From Procambarus clarkii (taxonomy: Eukaryota; Arthropoda; Malacostraca; Decapoda; Cambaridae), in assembly GCF_040958095.1 (NCBI RefSeq), contig NC_091195.1, positions 29,211,459-29,275,458 of the forward strand: a stretch of DNA of 64,000 nt, given 5' to 3'. A program made the translations under genes and the position numbers. The notes under the pieces are model-generated. The model did no database searches, was not told the DNA's origin, and worked only from the letters and a program-made list of their open reading frames with translations. This document shows, in pieces, positions 34,510 through 45,010 of this stretch. The first letter of the stretch is position 1; each line of letters begins with the position of its first letter.

Positions 34510-34930
34510 GTGGGTAGAATATAGCTGTGCATTAATTGGCTGTTGATTGCTGGTGTTGACTTCTTAATGTGTAGTGCCTCGCAAACGTCAAGCCGCCTGC
34601 TATCGCTGTATTTATCGATGATTTCTGTGTTGTTTACTAGGATTTCTCAGGCGATGGTTTGGTTGTGGGAAGAGATTATATGTTCCTTAATGGAGCCCTG
34701 TTGTTTATGCATCGTTAAACGCCTAGAAAGAGATGTTGTTGTCTTGCCTATATACTGGGTTTTTGGAGCTTACAGTCCCCAAGTGGGCATTTGAAGGCAT
34801 AGACGACGTTGGTCTCTTTTAAAGCGGTCTGCTTTGTGTCTGGAGAGTTTCTGATGAGTAAGCTAGCCGTTTTTCTGGTTTTATAGTAAATCGTCAGTTG
34901 TATCCTCTGATTTTTGTCTGTAGGGATAAC
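34510..34930 (-). pseudogene. PLE copy 2 GIY-YIG domain, frameshifted
   Basis: Same sequence as 32126-32521 (TQYIGKTTTSLSRRLTMHKQ, RYSDSRRLDVCEALHIKK), but with a 1-nt loss near 34762 and an in-frame stop in place of the Arg after TIA. It is inactive. Confidence 0.75.
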
Positions 34931-34950
34931 GTTTCTATTAACAATATCTT

Positions 34951-35998
34951 TCAGGACCCTTTCCTCTGTTTTATGAGCTGTGGAAAAGAAGTTCCTGTAA
35001 AATAGTCTAATATGGGTATAGGTGTTGTGTTAGTTGTCTCTTCAGAGGTTGCATGGCGTTTCACTTTCCTTCTTATGATGTCTTCGACGAAACCATTGGA
35101 GAAGCTGTTGTTGACTAGGACCTGCCTTACCCTACAGAGTTCTTCGTCGACTTGCTTCCATTCTGAGCTGTGGTTTAGAGCACGGTCGACATATGCGTTA
35201 ACAACACTTCTCTTGTACCTGTCTGGGCAGTCGCTGTTGGCATTTAGGCACATTCCTATGTTCGTTTCCTTAGTGTAGACTGCAGTGTGGAAACCTCCGC
35301 TCTTTTCCATGACTGTTACATCTAGCAAGGGCAGCTTCCCATCCTTTTCCATCTCGTAAGTGAAACGCAGCACGGAACTCTGCTCAAATGCCTCCTTCAG
35401 CTCCTGCAGATGTCTGACATCAGGTACCTGTGTAAAAATGTCGTCAACATACCTGCAGTATATGGCCGGTTTCAAGTTCATGTCGACTAAGACTTTTTGC
35501 TCGATGGTACCCATGTAGAAGTTTGCAAACAGGACACCTAGGGGAGAACCCATGGCGACCCCATCTACTTGCTAATACATGTGCCCATCCGGGCTCAAGA
35601 AGGGTGCCTCTTTAGTACAAGCTTGGAGTAGTTTCCTTAGAATATTCTCGGGTATGTCGAGAGGAGTACAGGCTGGATCACGATACACTCTGTCGGCTAT
35701 CATCCCGATTGTCTCGTCCACAGGTACGTTGGTAAACAGCGATTCTACGTCCAACGAGGCTCTTATCCCTGTGGCCCGTGTGCCCCGCAGTAAGTCAACA
35801 AATTCCTTTGGAGACTTCAGGCTGAAGGCGCAAGGGACATAAGGAGTCAGCAGGCCGTTGAGTCGCTTTGCCAGTCTGTACGTGGGTGTGGGTATCTGGC
35901 TAATGATTGGCCGAAGTGGGTTTCCAGGCTTGTGTTTCTTGACATTTCCATACGCATATCCAGGTTTATATTCCCCAATGATCTTTGGCAGGTGGAGT
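34951..35998 (-). pseudogene. PLE reverse transcriptase with one nonsense codon
   Basis: Penelope-type RT related to telomerase RT. Visible: HKPGNPLRPIISQIPTPTY, SLDVESLFTNVPVDETI (the first catalytic Asp), VAMGSPLGVLFANFYM, YCRYVDDIFTQV (catalytic YVDD) and KLPLLDVTVMEK. All are in one frame except for a single TAG at 35572-35574, between GHMY and QVDGVAMGSP, probably a CAG-to-TAG change. The linker to GIY-YIG follows (TTPIPILDYFTGTSF). Confidence 0.85.
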
Positions 35999-36052
35999 CC
36001 GGATTCATATTTAATAATATATGTCTACAGGAAAGAGTGCTACCAAAATATA

Positions 36053-36182
<130 letters not shown>

Positions 36183-36217
36183 CAGCGATAGCAGGCGGCT
36201 TGACGTTTGCGAGGCAC

Positions 36218-37250
36218 TGTTACGAACCCGGATCCAGCGTCCATGCCTGGAGCAGTGACAAACACGCCATCTGTGGGTCAGCTCCCGAAACCCCCGCCAA
36301 ACGAACGACGACACCTAGTGAGGACAGCGTGTACTGGCCTCGAGGACCAGTTTCCAGTCTGGTTCAGCGCTCAACACCGCCGCTCCTGACCTCTGGTGAG
36401 GTGGTGCTCCGACGACAGCGCCATCTATGGAGTGGATATGTCGGGCGTTTGTATCTGAGCCTGTGAGTGTGGTGTATTAGTGTCCCGGTTATTAATGACG
36501 TGTCTGCTTACAGAGCCGACCTGGGACCACTGTGTTGAAGGTGGAGTCAGTCTACCCGAGGCAGCCAGTCTCCATACAGTGAAGTTTGCTGCAGCTTTTG
36601 TGACGTCGTCCCCCCGGAAGAACACTGTGGTGTGTTAGCCTGCCATTGGAGTGACAGTTAAAGGATTTACCCGGGACCGACGGTTGGAGACGATAATCCA
36701 CTGGGGTATTGAGGACAGGAGGGTGATTGGTGATATCACACGAGACTCCTGTCTAGGGCGTACCCCTTTTATCGTTCGTGGAGTGGCCGTACCAGCCTTG
36801 GTGGCTCAGTACCTGCCAGCAGACCTGCTGGACGTGTGGTTGACGGCCTCCACGACGGTGCCCCCAGTGGACCTGTGTTGTGGCTGACCTGTGGCCAGGG
36901 TAGACTCGGCGTTCTCAGAGGACACGTCTTGAGGCCACGAAGAAAGCACCGCGGACTCAGCACCTAGCTTCAAGGATCCATAGTCTTCCGTAGAAGACTA
37001 TATTGTGCATAATCCCCTTGTATAGTGTTAATACCCCTCCCCCTGTGCACTCTATTATTTTATATATTTAAATGGTGATGGTGAAGATTATATTATATTA
37101 AGTTCTTACCTTTCTTTCCCTACTCCCTTTAAGTTACTTGCGTCACGGATCGCATCCCTTGATAGCCTCTACTGGCTTGGGGCCGGATATATATCTTCCT
37201 CTAACTACATCAGAGTAAGAACCCCGTTGCGTCCTAAGAGGGCCGTAACA
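36218..37250 (+). repeat. Gypsy-2 5-prime LTR
   Basis: 1,033 bp, TGTTACGAACCC to GGGCCGTAACA. Translations of every frame match those of the 3-prime LTR. The U3/R/U5 boundaries are not placed. Confidence 0.95.
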
Positions 37251-37275
37251 TAATTGGCATCCCCAGCGGGATCCG
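37251..37275 (+). other. Gypsy-2 primer binding site region
   Basis: TAATTGGCATCCCCAGCGGG follows the 5-prime LTR. TGGCATCCCCAGCGGGA has the expected TGG start for pairing to a tRNA 3-prime end. The tRNA is not assigned. Confidence 0.6.
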
Positions 37276-37707
37276 TCCCCTTGTTAAGTATGTTTGACAG
37301 GGGTGGTGAAGTGGCGTAAACCCTGTATATAATTCCCCCTGTGTGACGATTGTGACGTTATACGTCCTGTGCGGTGCTCAGTGACTAAGCGCGATATTGT
37401 GCAGTGCGGTGCTCGCTGTGATTAAGCGATTAAGTGCAATATTGACTAGTGCGGTGCTCAGTGATTTAGTGTAATATTGTAGAGCGAAGTGTTCGCTTGG
37501 ACTCAGTGCAATATTGTAGAGCGAAGTGTTCGCTTGGACTCAGTGCAATATTGGGTAGTGCGGTGCCCGAAGTGATTACGTGCAATATTGGCAAGTGCAG
37601 TGTTTGGTGCGATAAAGTGCAATATTGACGTAGAACAGTGCTCGGTGCGTTAAGTGCTAACGTGTAAACGGTGTGTTAAGTGCTCGTTAAGTGTTCCATC
37701 TGTGACA
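37276..37707 (+). other. Gypsy-2 leader with short repeats
   Basis: Non-coding leader with six to eight imperfect repeats of about 40-50 bp built around GTGCAATATTG and GCGGTGCTC / GAAGTGTTCGCTTGGACTCA. Two units (near 37478-37555) are almost identical. By position it could hold the packaging signal. Confidence 0.6.
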
Positions 37708-39447
37708 ATGGCAGACAAAGCTACCATCGATGATCTGGACGAGGTTCAGGCTTTTCTGAACAGAGAAGATTGTCTTGCCAGATTAAAATATCTGAGTAAA
37801 CCAGAGCTTGTACTAGTGAGCGCCTACCTGGAGATCAAGATCCGTGCCAGTGATTCCCGTGTGGAGATCTTATCCAAGGTACACCGGCACCTGAAGGCAG
37901 AAGAGAAACAGGAAGGCGAGACTCCTAGTACAAAGGAAAGTGCAGACATTGCTTCCACGGAAAAGGAAGATAAGGGCAGTGACGTTGACAGTGATGCAGG
38001 TGAGCTTAATATCAGCTTCCTAACAGTCAAGATGCGTGCCCTGGAAATTAATCGGGAAATTGAATGGAAGAAGTTAGAAATGGAACGAGAATTAAAAGAT
38101 AAAGAAATGGAGATGAAAGAAAAGGAATTGGCGATGAGGCGTTTAGAATTAGAAAGAGAAGAGAAACGAGAGAGACAAGATAAAGAATTAGAGATGAGAC
38201 GTTTAGAATTAGAAGAAAGGAAAGCAGAGAGAGAAAGAGAAGAGAAACGAGAGAGAGAAGAACGAGAAAGAGAAGAGAGACGAGAGAGAGAAGAACGAGA
38301 AAGAGAGAGAGAAGAACGAGACAGGCAAGAACGACAGGACAAAGAGGAAAGAGAGAGACAACATGAACTAGAAGTTTTGCGATTAGGCGGTGGTCGGAGG
38401 CAAACGACGGACACCAGTGGTTTCGATCCGGTAAGAAACATTAAAATGGTCCCCAAATTCCATGAGAAGGAGGTGTCAAAATTCTTTGCAGCCTTCGAGA
38501 AAGTCGCTGCCTCTTTGGAGTGGCCAAGGGAGAATTGGGCCATCATGATACAGTCAGTCTTGACTGGGAAGGCCCAAATCGCCTACTCTACGTTATCCCT
38601 TGACGACTCCGGTGATTACGATATGGTGAAGAAAGTGGTGCTCATGGCGTACCAATTGGTACCTGAGGCATATAGGCAAAAGTTCAGAAACCTGAAGAAG
38701 ACCTCAGAGCACACTTTCACCGAATTCGCCACCATCAAGGAGCGACTTTTTCAAGAATGGTGTGCCTCTCGGAAGGTGGAGACCAGGGAAGACCTCGAAC
38801 AGCTGATTCTGCTCGAGGACTTCAAGGATTGTTTGTCTGTAGACCTGAAGACGTACTTAGAGGAACAGCAGGTAGAGACCTTGAGTGCAGCAGCCACCAT
38901 GGCTGAAGAGTATATCCTGACTCATAGGCCGTCTGCTAAGTACGTCCCGAGGAATTACCAGCGCCGGTTTGACAGACCTCACGACGAAGAAGAAAGACCC
39001 GTCCCACAAAGTGTTAAGAAGACTCCCCCAAGTAGCCCCCGAAGAACAAGTCCTAGCAGTCCGAAACACCGGAGCCCGAGGAGGAATATGGTGTGCTGGA
39101 CTTGTGGGCAGAAAGGGCACATAGCTGCTAGGTGCCGAGGCAGAAGAGGTGGCAGCGCACGAAGGGAGGTGATGTTGGTGAGCTGTGTTACATCACCAGT
39201 AGGAAACCAATCTACGACGACGCAGGAAGGACCAAGTTTGTTGGCCCCTCACACTTCAACCGGGTATGTAACGAGTGATCATACTGGTAGATCAATTGTA
39301 GTGCTCAGAGATAGTGGAGCAGCCCAGTCCCTGATCGTGAAGAGCTCGTTACCCGAGGGAGTAAGTGTGGATGGGAAACCAGAGGTGATCCTGGTTGGGT
39401 TTCCTAGGACGCAGTACATCGCCCCCTTAGTGCCAGTACATCCTTGA
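37708..39447 (+). CDS. Gypsy-2 Gag with coiled coil, SCAN-like capsid part and zinc knuckle
   Basis: Structural protein of the virus-like particle. The ATG at 37708 (ACAATGG context) is preferred over 37654, giving 579 residues. N-terminal alpha-helical region; then a long Glu/Arg-rich coiled coil (about 38040-38370); then a capsid-like block with PEAYRQKF, FTEFATIKERLFQEWC and DLEQLILLEDFKDCL, which resembles the SCAN domain, known to derive from Gypsy Gag. Next are a Ser/Pro linker, a single knuckle CWTCGQKGHIAARC and the start of the protease with VVLRDSGAAQSLIV. The frame ends 30-odd residues after DSG. Confidence 0.85.
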   Translation: MADKATIDDLDEVQAFLNREDCLARLKYLSKPELVLVSAYLEIKIRASDSRVEILSKVHRHLKAEEKQEGETPSTKESADIASTEKEDKGSDVDSDAGELNISFLTVKMRALEINREIEWKKLEMERELKDKEMEMKEKELAMRRLELEREEKRERQDKELEMRRLELEERKAEREREEKREREEREREERREREEREREREERDRQERQDKEERERQHELEVLRLGGGRRQTTDTSGFDPVRNIKMVPKFHEKEVSKFFAAFEKVAASLEWPRENWAIMIQSVLTGKAQIAYSTLSLDDSGDYDMVKKVVLMAYQLVPEAYRQKFRNLKKTSEHTFTEFATIKERLFQEWCASRKVETREDLEQLILLEDFKDCLSVDLKTYLEEQQVETLSAAATMAEEYILTHRPSAKYVPRNYQRRFDRPHDEEERPVPQSVKKTPPSSPRRTSPSSPKHRSPRRNMVCWTCGQKGHIAARCRGRRGGSARREVMLVSCVTSPVGNQSTTTQEGPSLLAPHTSTGYVTSDHTGRSIVVLRDSGAAQSLIVKSSLPEGVSVDGKPEVILVGFPRTQYIAPLVPVHP

Positions 39448-40555
39448 TTCGCCTTATTTCAGCGGCACATGTGAGTTGGCAGTAGTCGATACCCTCCCTG
39501 TGGCTGGGATTGACGTGGTACTAGCCAACGACTTGGTGACCGATTGGAGCACCAATCATCCCAAGGTTGCGGACGAGTCTACCAGAACAGCACGGTCTGA
39601 GGTAACAGGCAATGGTAATGTCCAGGTAAAGACAGACCCGGATTTGAACATATTTAATTTGTCCTCTCGCCTACAGATTAAGAATGATCTAGCAGTGTCT
39701 CCTGATTCGCTCGACAAGGAACATGAGGTTACGATGGCAGAAGTACCTGAGCTAGAAAAGAGGCCTCGTGTGCAGACACCCACGGATACCAACGAGTCTG
39801 GAGCGAAGGCTGAGGTGTGCTTGCGGTATGGCAAGTTACAGCGTGTAGTGGACCAGCCAGAGATTCCCCAGACGTCAGAGGTATGTGAGGTATGTTCTAA
39901 AGGTCTAGTGCCCTCTTTGGTCCAAGCCAGGCTAGTGGATGGTGCCGGCTATGGACATGACGAGCTCAGGAAACTTATCCCTCGACTTACCAAATGTTTC
40001 CTATCGGTATTTTGTTTTGTTCTCCTATGTGTTCTCTGTGTTCTTAGTAAGGATCAGTGGACGACCCGAAGGATGATGGCTCCCGTGAACATCGAGAAAA
40101 GGTCCCAGGGATTGAAGAGTTGTACTGCAAGTGTTGCAGTTGAAGAAAGGACCTGGAAGGTAATAGTAGATACAGGAGTTACGAGAAATGATAATATGAG
40201 TGACTGTTTCCGACAGGTTGACACCCCCCGCGTGACTGCTGAGCCTCAACACAGCGTTATGCGGAATGTTGGTCGACCTGACGGTGGCAGAGTAAATGCC
40301 ATCTGCGACATACAAACAGCCCCGTTGAGACTAGGAGTGGACCTAGTAGGGTATGCCGTAAGTATTGACTTACCCACTGTCGCGATCACTCTGAATTATC
40401 TGACCCCTGTATTCCAGGTTCCTGTCTCCCTGAAGGACCACCGGATCGGTACTAGAAATACCGTCTGTGGTCAGCCATCATCGGTGCCACGACATAAGGA
40501 TGTGTCGAGTCACCCCAGATCGTGTCGAAACCAATCCGTACTCGAGAGATGTTAG
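39432..40555 (+). pseudogene. Gypsy-2 protease end plus unassigned Pol remnant
   Basis: A +1 shift near 39432-39440 leads into LDSPYFSGTCELAVVD and AGIDVVLANDLV, the second half of the aspartic protease. The rest of the frame (to 40555) has no RT motifs. It includes a hydrophobic stretch (SVFCFVLLCVLCVLS, near 40003-40047) and a hybrid-looking end. This is probably what remains after deletion of RT, RNase H and integrase, joined to the 3-prime end of the original element. Confidence 0.65.
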
Positions 40556-40795
40556 ATGATGCCCCTGCTTGACATCGCAGTGGAGACGTGGAAGATTACG
40601 TCAGGCAGGTCATCGTCTGCCATCTGCAAGTTCCCATTGTGCCGGAATTGCCCAGTAGGACAATTCTGTAGACGTGACAGCCTCGACATCCCAGATTGTA
40701 AAGCTTGTGTGTCCATTTGGAGTTGTGTCGTCGTACTAATTTGGTTTGTGTTTCTTTTTATAGAACCCCAAACCAAATTCCTTTTGGTGGGGAGG
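40556..40795 (+). other. Gypsy-2 3-prime interior and polypurine tract
   Basis: A short frame with a hydrophobic segment (WSCVVVLIWFVFLFI) runs into the LTR. The GGTGGGGAGG purine tract (40786-40795) directly precedes the 3-prime LTR and is the likely plus-strand primer. Confidence 0.6.
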
Positions 40796-41828
40796 TGTTA
40801 CGAACCCGGATCCAGCGTCCATGCCTGGAGCAGTGACAAACACGCCATCTGTGGGTCAGCTCCCGAAACCCCCGCCAAACGAACGACGACACCTAGTGAG
40901 GACAGCGTGTACTGGCCTCGAGGACCAGTTTCCAGTCTGGTTCAGCGCTCAACACCGCCGCTCCTGACCTCTGGTGAGGTGGTGCTCCGACGACAGCGCC
41001 ATCTATGGAGTGGATATGTCGGGCGTTTGTATCTGAGCCTGTGAGTGTGGTGTATTAGTGTCCCGGTTATTAATGACGTGTCTGCTTACAGAGCCGACCT
41101 GGGACCACTGTGTTGAAGGTGGAGTCAGTCTACCCGAGGCAGCCAGTCTCCATACAGTGAAGTTTGCTGCAGCTTTTGTGACGTCGTCCCCCCGGAAGAA
41201 CACTGTGGTGTGTTAGCCTGCCATTGGAGTGACAGTTAAAGGATTTACCCGGGACCGACGGTTGGAGACGATAATCCACTGGGGTATTGAGGACAGGAGG
41301 GTGATTGGTGATATCACACGAGACTCCTGTCTAGGGCGTACCCCTTTTATCGTTCGTGGAGTGGCCGTACCAGCCTTGGTGGCTCAGTACCTGCCAGCAG
41401 ACCTGCTGGACGTGTGGTTGACGGCCTCCACGACGGTGCCCCCAGTGGACCTGTGTTGTGGCTGACCTGTGGCCAGGGTAGACTCGGCGTTCTCAGAGGA
41501 CACGTCTTGAGGCCACGAAGAAAGCACCGCGGACTCAGCACCTAGCTTCAAGGATCCATAGTCTTCCGTAGAAGACTATATTGTGCATAATCCCCTTGTA
41601 TAGTGTTAATACCCCTCCCCCTGTGCACTCTATTATTTTATATATTTAAATGGTGATGGTGAAGATTATATTATATTAAGTTCTTACCTTTCTTTCCCTA
41701 CTCCCTTTAAGTTACTTGCGTCACGGATCGCATCCCTTGATAGCCTCTACTGGCTTGGGGCCGGATATATATCTTCCTCTAACTACATCAGAGTAAGAAC
41801 CCCGTTGCGTCCCGAGAGGGCCGTAACA
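40796..41828 (+). repeat. Gypsy-2 3-prime LTR
   Basis: 1,033 bp, same ends as the 5-prime LTR. GGCAC and the interrupted PLE sequence follow directly. Confidence 0.95.
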
Positions 41829-42150
41829 GGCACTACACATCAAGAAGTCAACACCAGCAATCAACAGCCAATTATTGCACAACTATATTCTACCCACCTC
41901 AAGACTCCGCTCCAATATAGAAGCATCAAGAAATATGGACTAATAGGCTTTCTACAAACACTTCTATTCAATATCCATTGTTTCGTGTTCTGTCTTGTGT
42001 TGATACTTTTAATACCCTATTAATATCCTCTAATGCCACATCATCCTTCCCACCTCACTCAAATGTAATGCCACATCACCCTTCCCACCTCACTCAAATG
42101 TAGATATAAAATCAGGGAAACGCAAGTTCTAATCAGTTGTGTATTTGTGA

Positions 42151-42203
42151 AGTCTTTGAAAATGTAATAAGTTTTACGAAACGCGCCCGTGTCGCGTCAG
42201 ACT
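42151..42203 (+). ncRNA. Hammerhead-like motif (PLE copy 3)
   Basis: AGTCT, TTGAAAAT, GTAA/TTAC hairpin, GAAA, CGCG, loop CCCGTGT, CGCG, TC, AGACT. All stems are intact. Confidence 0.45.
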
Positions 42204-42327
42204 AGAAATAAAAATGAATTTTGGAGAAGTGATTTTTTATTTACCTCCAACAGTGAAGCATAATGTACGAAAGATTGAGAAAATTCGTGTTAGAATTATT
42301 AATCTTACTTTTTCGGTCATATTTAAT

Positions 42328-42330
<3 letters not shown>

Positions 42331-42400
<70 letters not shown>
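42331..42400. repeat. (TA)n microsatellite
   Basis: Starts at the PLE terminus and ends at the MITE terminus. Confidence 0.97.
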
Positions 42401-42403
<3 letters not shown>

Positions 42404-42790
42404 GTACCTAGTAGCCAGAACTCACTTCTCAGCCTACTATTCAAGGCCCGATTTGCCTAATAAGCCAAGTTTTCCTGAATTAATATATTTACTATAATTT
42501 TTTTCTTATGAAATGATAAAGCAACCCTTTTCTCTATGTATGAGGTCAATTTTTTTTTATTGGAGTTAAAATTAACGTAGATATATGACCGAACCTAACC
42601 AACCCTACCTAACCTAACCTAACCTATATTTATAGGTAAGGTTCGGTTAGGTAGCCAAAAAAAGCTAGGTTAGGTTAGGTTAGGTAGGTTAGGTAGACGA
42701 AAAAACATTAATTCATGAAAACTTGGCTTATTAGGCAAATCGGGCCTTGAATAGTAGGCTGAGAAGTGCGTTCTGGCTATTAGGTACGAC
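42401..42790. mobile_element. Palindromic MITE with TTAGG-type core (copy 2)
   Basis: Same family as 30861-31229: GTCGTACCTAGTAGCCAGAA and complement at the ends, with more GGTTAGGTTAGGTTAGG units in the right half (42665-42700). No coding capacity. Flanked by (TA)n on both sides (42331-42400, 42791-42838). Confidence 0.85.
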
Positions 42791-42793
42791 ATA

Positions 42794-42842
<49 letters not shown>

Positions 42843-42879
42843 ATATACATATATATGCTATGTTGTATGCTACAACTTG

Positions 42880-43202
42880 GCTGATAATAAAGCTATTCAC
42901 AACTGCAGGCCTAATAAAAAAAGGAGGTGGCATAGCAATATCTTACAAAGATACCTTCATCTGCAATAGTCTCATTAGTAATAGAGACGACTATTGTGAA
43001 TATACCTTTGCCAAGTTCTCCAGTAAATCCCTTAAATCCTCCTTGACTATAAGTGCCATCTATAGATTTCCCAATACCAACATAGCTTCATTCTCAGATA
43101 ACGTAAGGAATCTTATCATAAATAACAATCTCAACAAAAATCAAACCAACTTAGTGGTTTGTAATGGTGAACAAAACATGCAGATACTTATATATAACCT
43201 GT
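42880..43202 (+). pseudogene. LINE-A2 endonuclease fragment
   Basis: Reads KKGGGIAISYKDTFICNS, TISAIYRFPNTNIASFSD and NVRNLIINNNLNKNQ. This matches the A2 endonuclease (compare NLRNLIINNNLNKNH at 49.5 kb) more closely than LINE-A. It decays after NLVVCNG. Confidence 0.7.
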
Positions 43203-43385
43203 GAATAGAGTGTAATAACACCAAAACTATTTGTTTATTGTTTTATGACCATAATAATTGAATCACTAATATGATTCACTAATATATAATCCTAATAATA
43301 ATCACTAATATATAATCCATTGAGCATGCTGCATCTCTTTCAGTCTCTTTGCAATTTGAACAAGAGGGTTTTTAATTGATCGAAC
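43203..43385. other. AT-rich spacer
   Basis: Short direct repeats around AATATATAATCCTAATAATA and ATCACTAATAT. No feature recognised. Confidence 0.5.
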
Positions 43386-43818
43386 CATATTCTTAAAGTA
43401 AAGTAAATGAGATGTATTCCATATTTTGCAAAATATACGATGAAGGCACACAAACATTTATACCAAAACTGAGGGCAGGATTTATGAGGAGACATTAGAG
43501 GCATTAAATATTCCAAAACTAGAAGACAGAAGGAAAAGAGGAGATATGATCACTACGTACAAAACAGTAACAGGAATTGATAAACTTGATAGGGAAGATT
43601 TCCCGAGACCTGGAATTTCAAGAACAAGAGGTTATAGATTTAAACGAACTAAACAAAGATGCCGAAGAAATGTAAGATAATTCACTTTTGCAAACAGAAT
43701 GGTAAACGGTTGGAACAAGTTAGGTGAGAAGGTGGTGGAGGCCAAAACCGTCAAAAGTTTCAAAGCATTATATGACAAAGAGTGCTGGGAAAATGGGACA
43801 CCACGAGTGTAGCTCTCC
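43386..43818 (+). pseudogene. LINE-D C-terminal end
   Basis: Shows LEALNIPKLEDRRKRGDMIT, DREDFPRPGISRTRGY, FANRMVNGWNKLGEKVVEAK and VKSFKALYDK, the C-terminal end of a CR1-like LINE. One or two frameshifts. It abuts the LINE-E fragment. Confidence 0.7.
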
Positions 43819-43825
43819 ATCCATC

Positions 43826-45010
43826 TGATTGATAACCCAAATGAATTTTTCATGGATATGATACCAACATCAAATCATAAATCAGATGTGATCCTATCCC
43901 CACTGGATTTTGAAGAAGCCATAGACAGTATGCCTATGCACCTGACTCTTGGAACTCTATATTCATCAAGAACTGTAAAAAACGTTATCGCAGGCCCTTC
44001 ACATTCTTTGGAGACAAAGCCAAGATACTGGCATTATCCCTGACATACTAAAAACAGCAGAGATAGCACCGCCCCATAAAGGAGGAAATAAGGCAGAGGC
44101 AAAAAACTACAGACCGATAGCACTAACATCGCACATCATAAAAATCTTTGAGAGAATGCTAAGAAGTAAGATCACAAAATACATGGAATCACAGCATCTC
44201 CATAACCCCAGACAACATGGTTTCAGAACAGGGCGCTCTTGCCTATCACAGTTGCTGGACCACTCTGACATGGCACTAGATGCCATGGAAGACAAACAAA
44301 ACGCTTTGACAAAAAAAAGCCTTTGACAAATGTGACCATTGTGTTATTGCACATAAAATGCGTTCAAAAGGAATTACCGGAAAAATAGGCAGATGGATAT
44401 ACAACTTCCTGACTAATAGAACCCAATGTGTAGTAGTCAACAAAATAAAATCTGGACCATCAACCGTAAAGAGCTCAGTCCCCAAGGGTACTGTGCTTGC
44501 TCCAATACTTTTTCTCATCCTCATATCGGACATAGACAAGGACACAACCTATAGTACTTGATCATCCTTTGCAGATGACACTAGAATCTTCACGAGAGTA
44601 GGCAACATAGAGGACACGGCAAACCTCCAATCAGATGTAAATCAGGTCTTTCTATGGGCTACAGAAAATAACATGGTGATTAACGAACATAAGTTTCAGC
44701 TCATGCGCTACGGAAAAAATAAAAAATATAAAAACGGAAACCACTTACAAAACTCAGTCAAATCATAACATTGAACGGAAAAGCAACGTAAAGGATTTGG
44801 GTGTACTGATGTCAGAAGGCCTTACATTTAAAGAACACAATAAAGTAGCCGTCACAACTGCAAGAAAAATGACAGGATAGATAACAAGAACTTTTCACAC
44901 TAGAGATGCTATACCGATGATGATAGTTTTCAAGACGCTAGTGCTCTCTAGAGTGGAATACTGCTGCATAATGAAAGCCCCTTTCAAAGCTGGAGAAATT
45001 ACTGACCTAT
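43826..45010 (+). pseudogene. LINE-E copy 2, RT fragment
   Basis: Plus strand, collinear with LINE-E from DNPNEFFMDMIPTSNH through SPLDFEEAIDSMPM, NYRPIALTSHI, GFRTGRSCLSQLLDH, ITGKIGRWIYNFLTNRTQC, SVPKGTVLAPILFLILIS and SFADDTRIF to FKAGEIT. The catalytic box is intact, but frames break repeatedly. The segment equivalent to YTDFAKAFDKC is collapsed to a poly-A-like stretch (44308-44320). Confidence 0.8.

Larger units (their letters stand above)
36218..41828 (+). mobile_element. Gypsy-2: young gag-only LTR retrotransposon
   Basis: 5,611 bp with direct LTRs of 1,033 bp each (36218-37250, 40796-41828), TGTTACG...CGTAACA ends and a perfect 5-bp duplication GGCAC (36213-36217 and 41829-41833). 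By eye the LTRs differ only at two adjacent bases near the 3-prime end (CCTAAGAGG against CCCGAGAGG). The interior is 3.5 kb: gag, partial protease, then no RT, RNase H or integrase. A recent insertion of a non-autonomous element. Confidence 0.95.

Noticed and set aside
36260-36963. ORFs of 88, 66, 78 and 64 codons in the Gypsy-2 LTR
   Set aside because: They occur identically in both LTRs, without motifs; LTR sequence is not expected to code.
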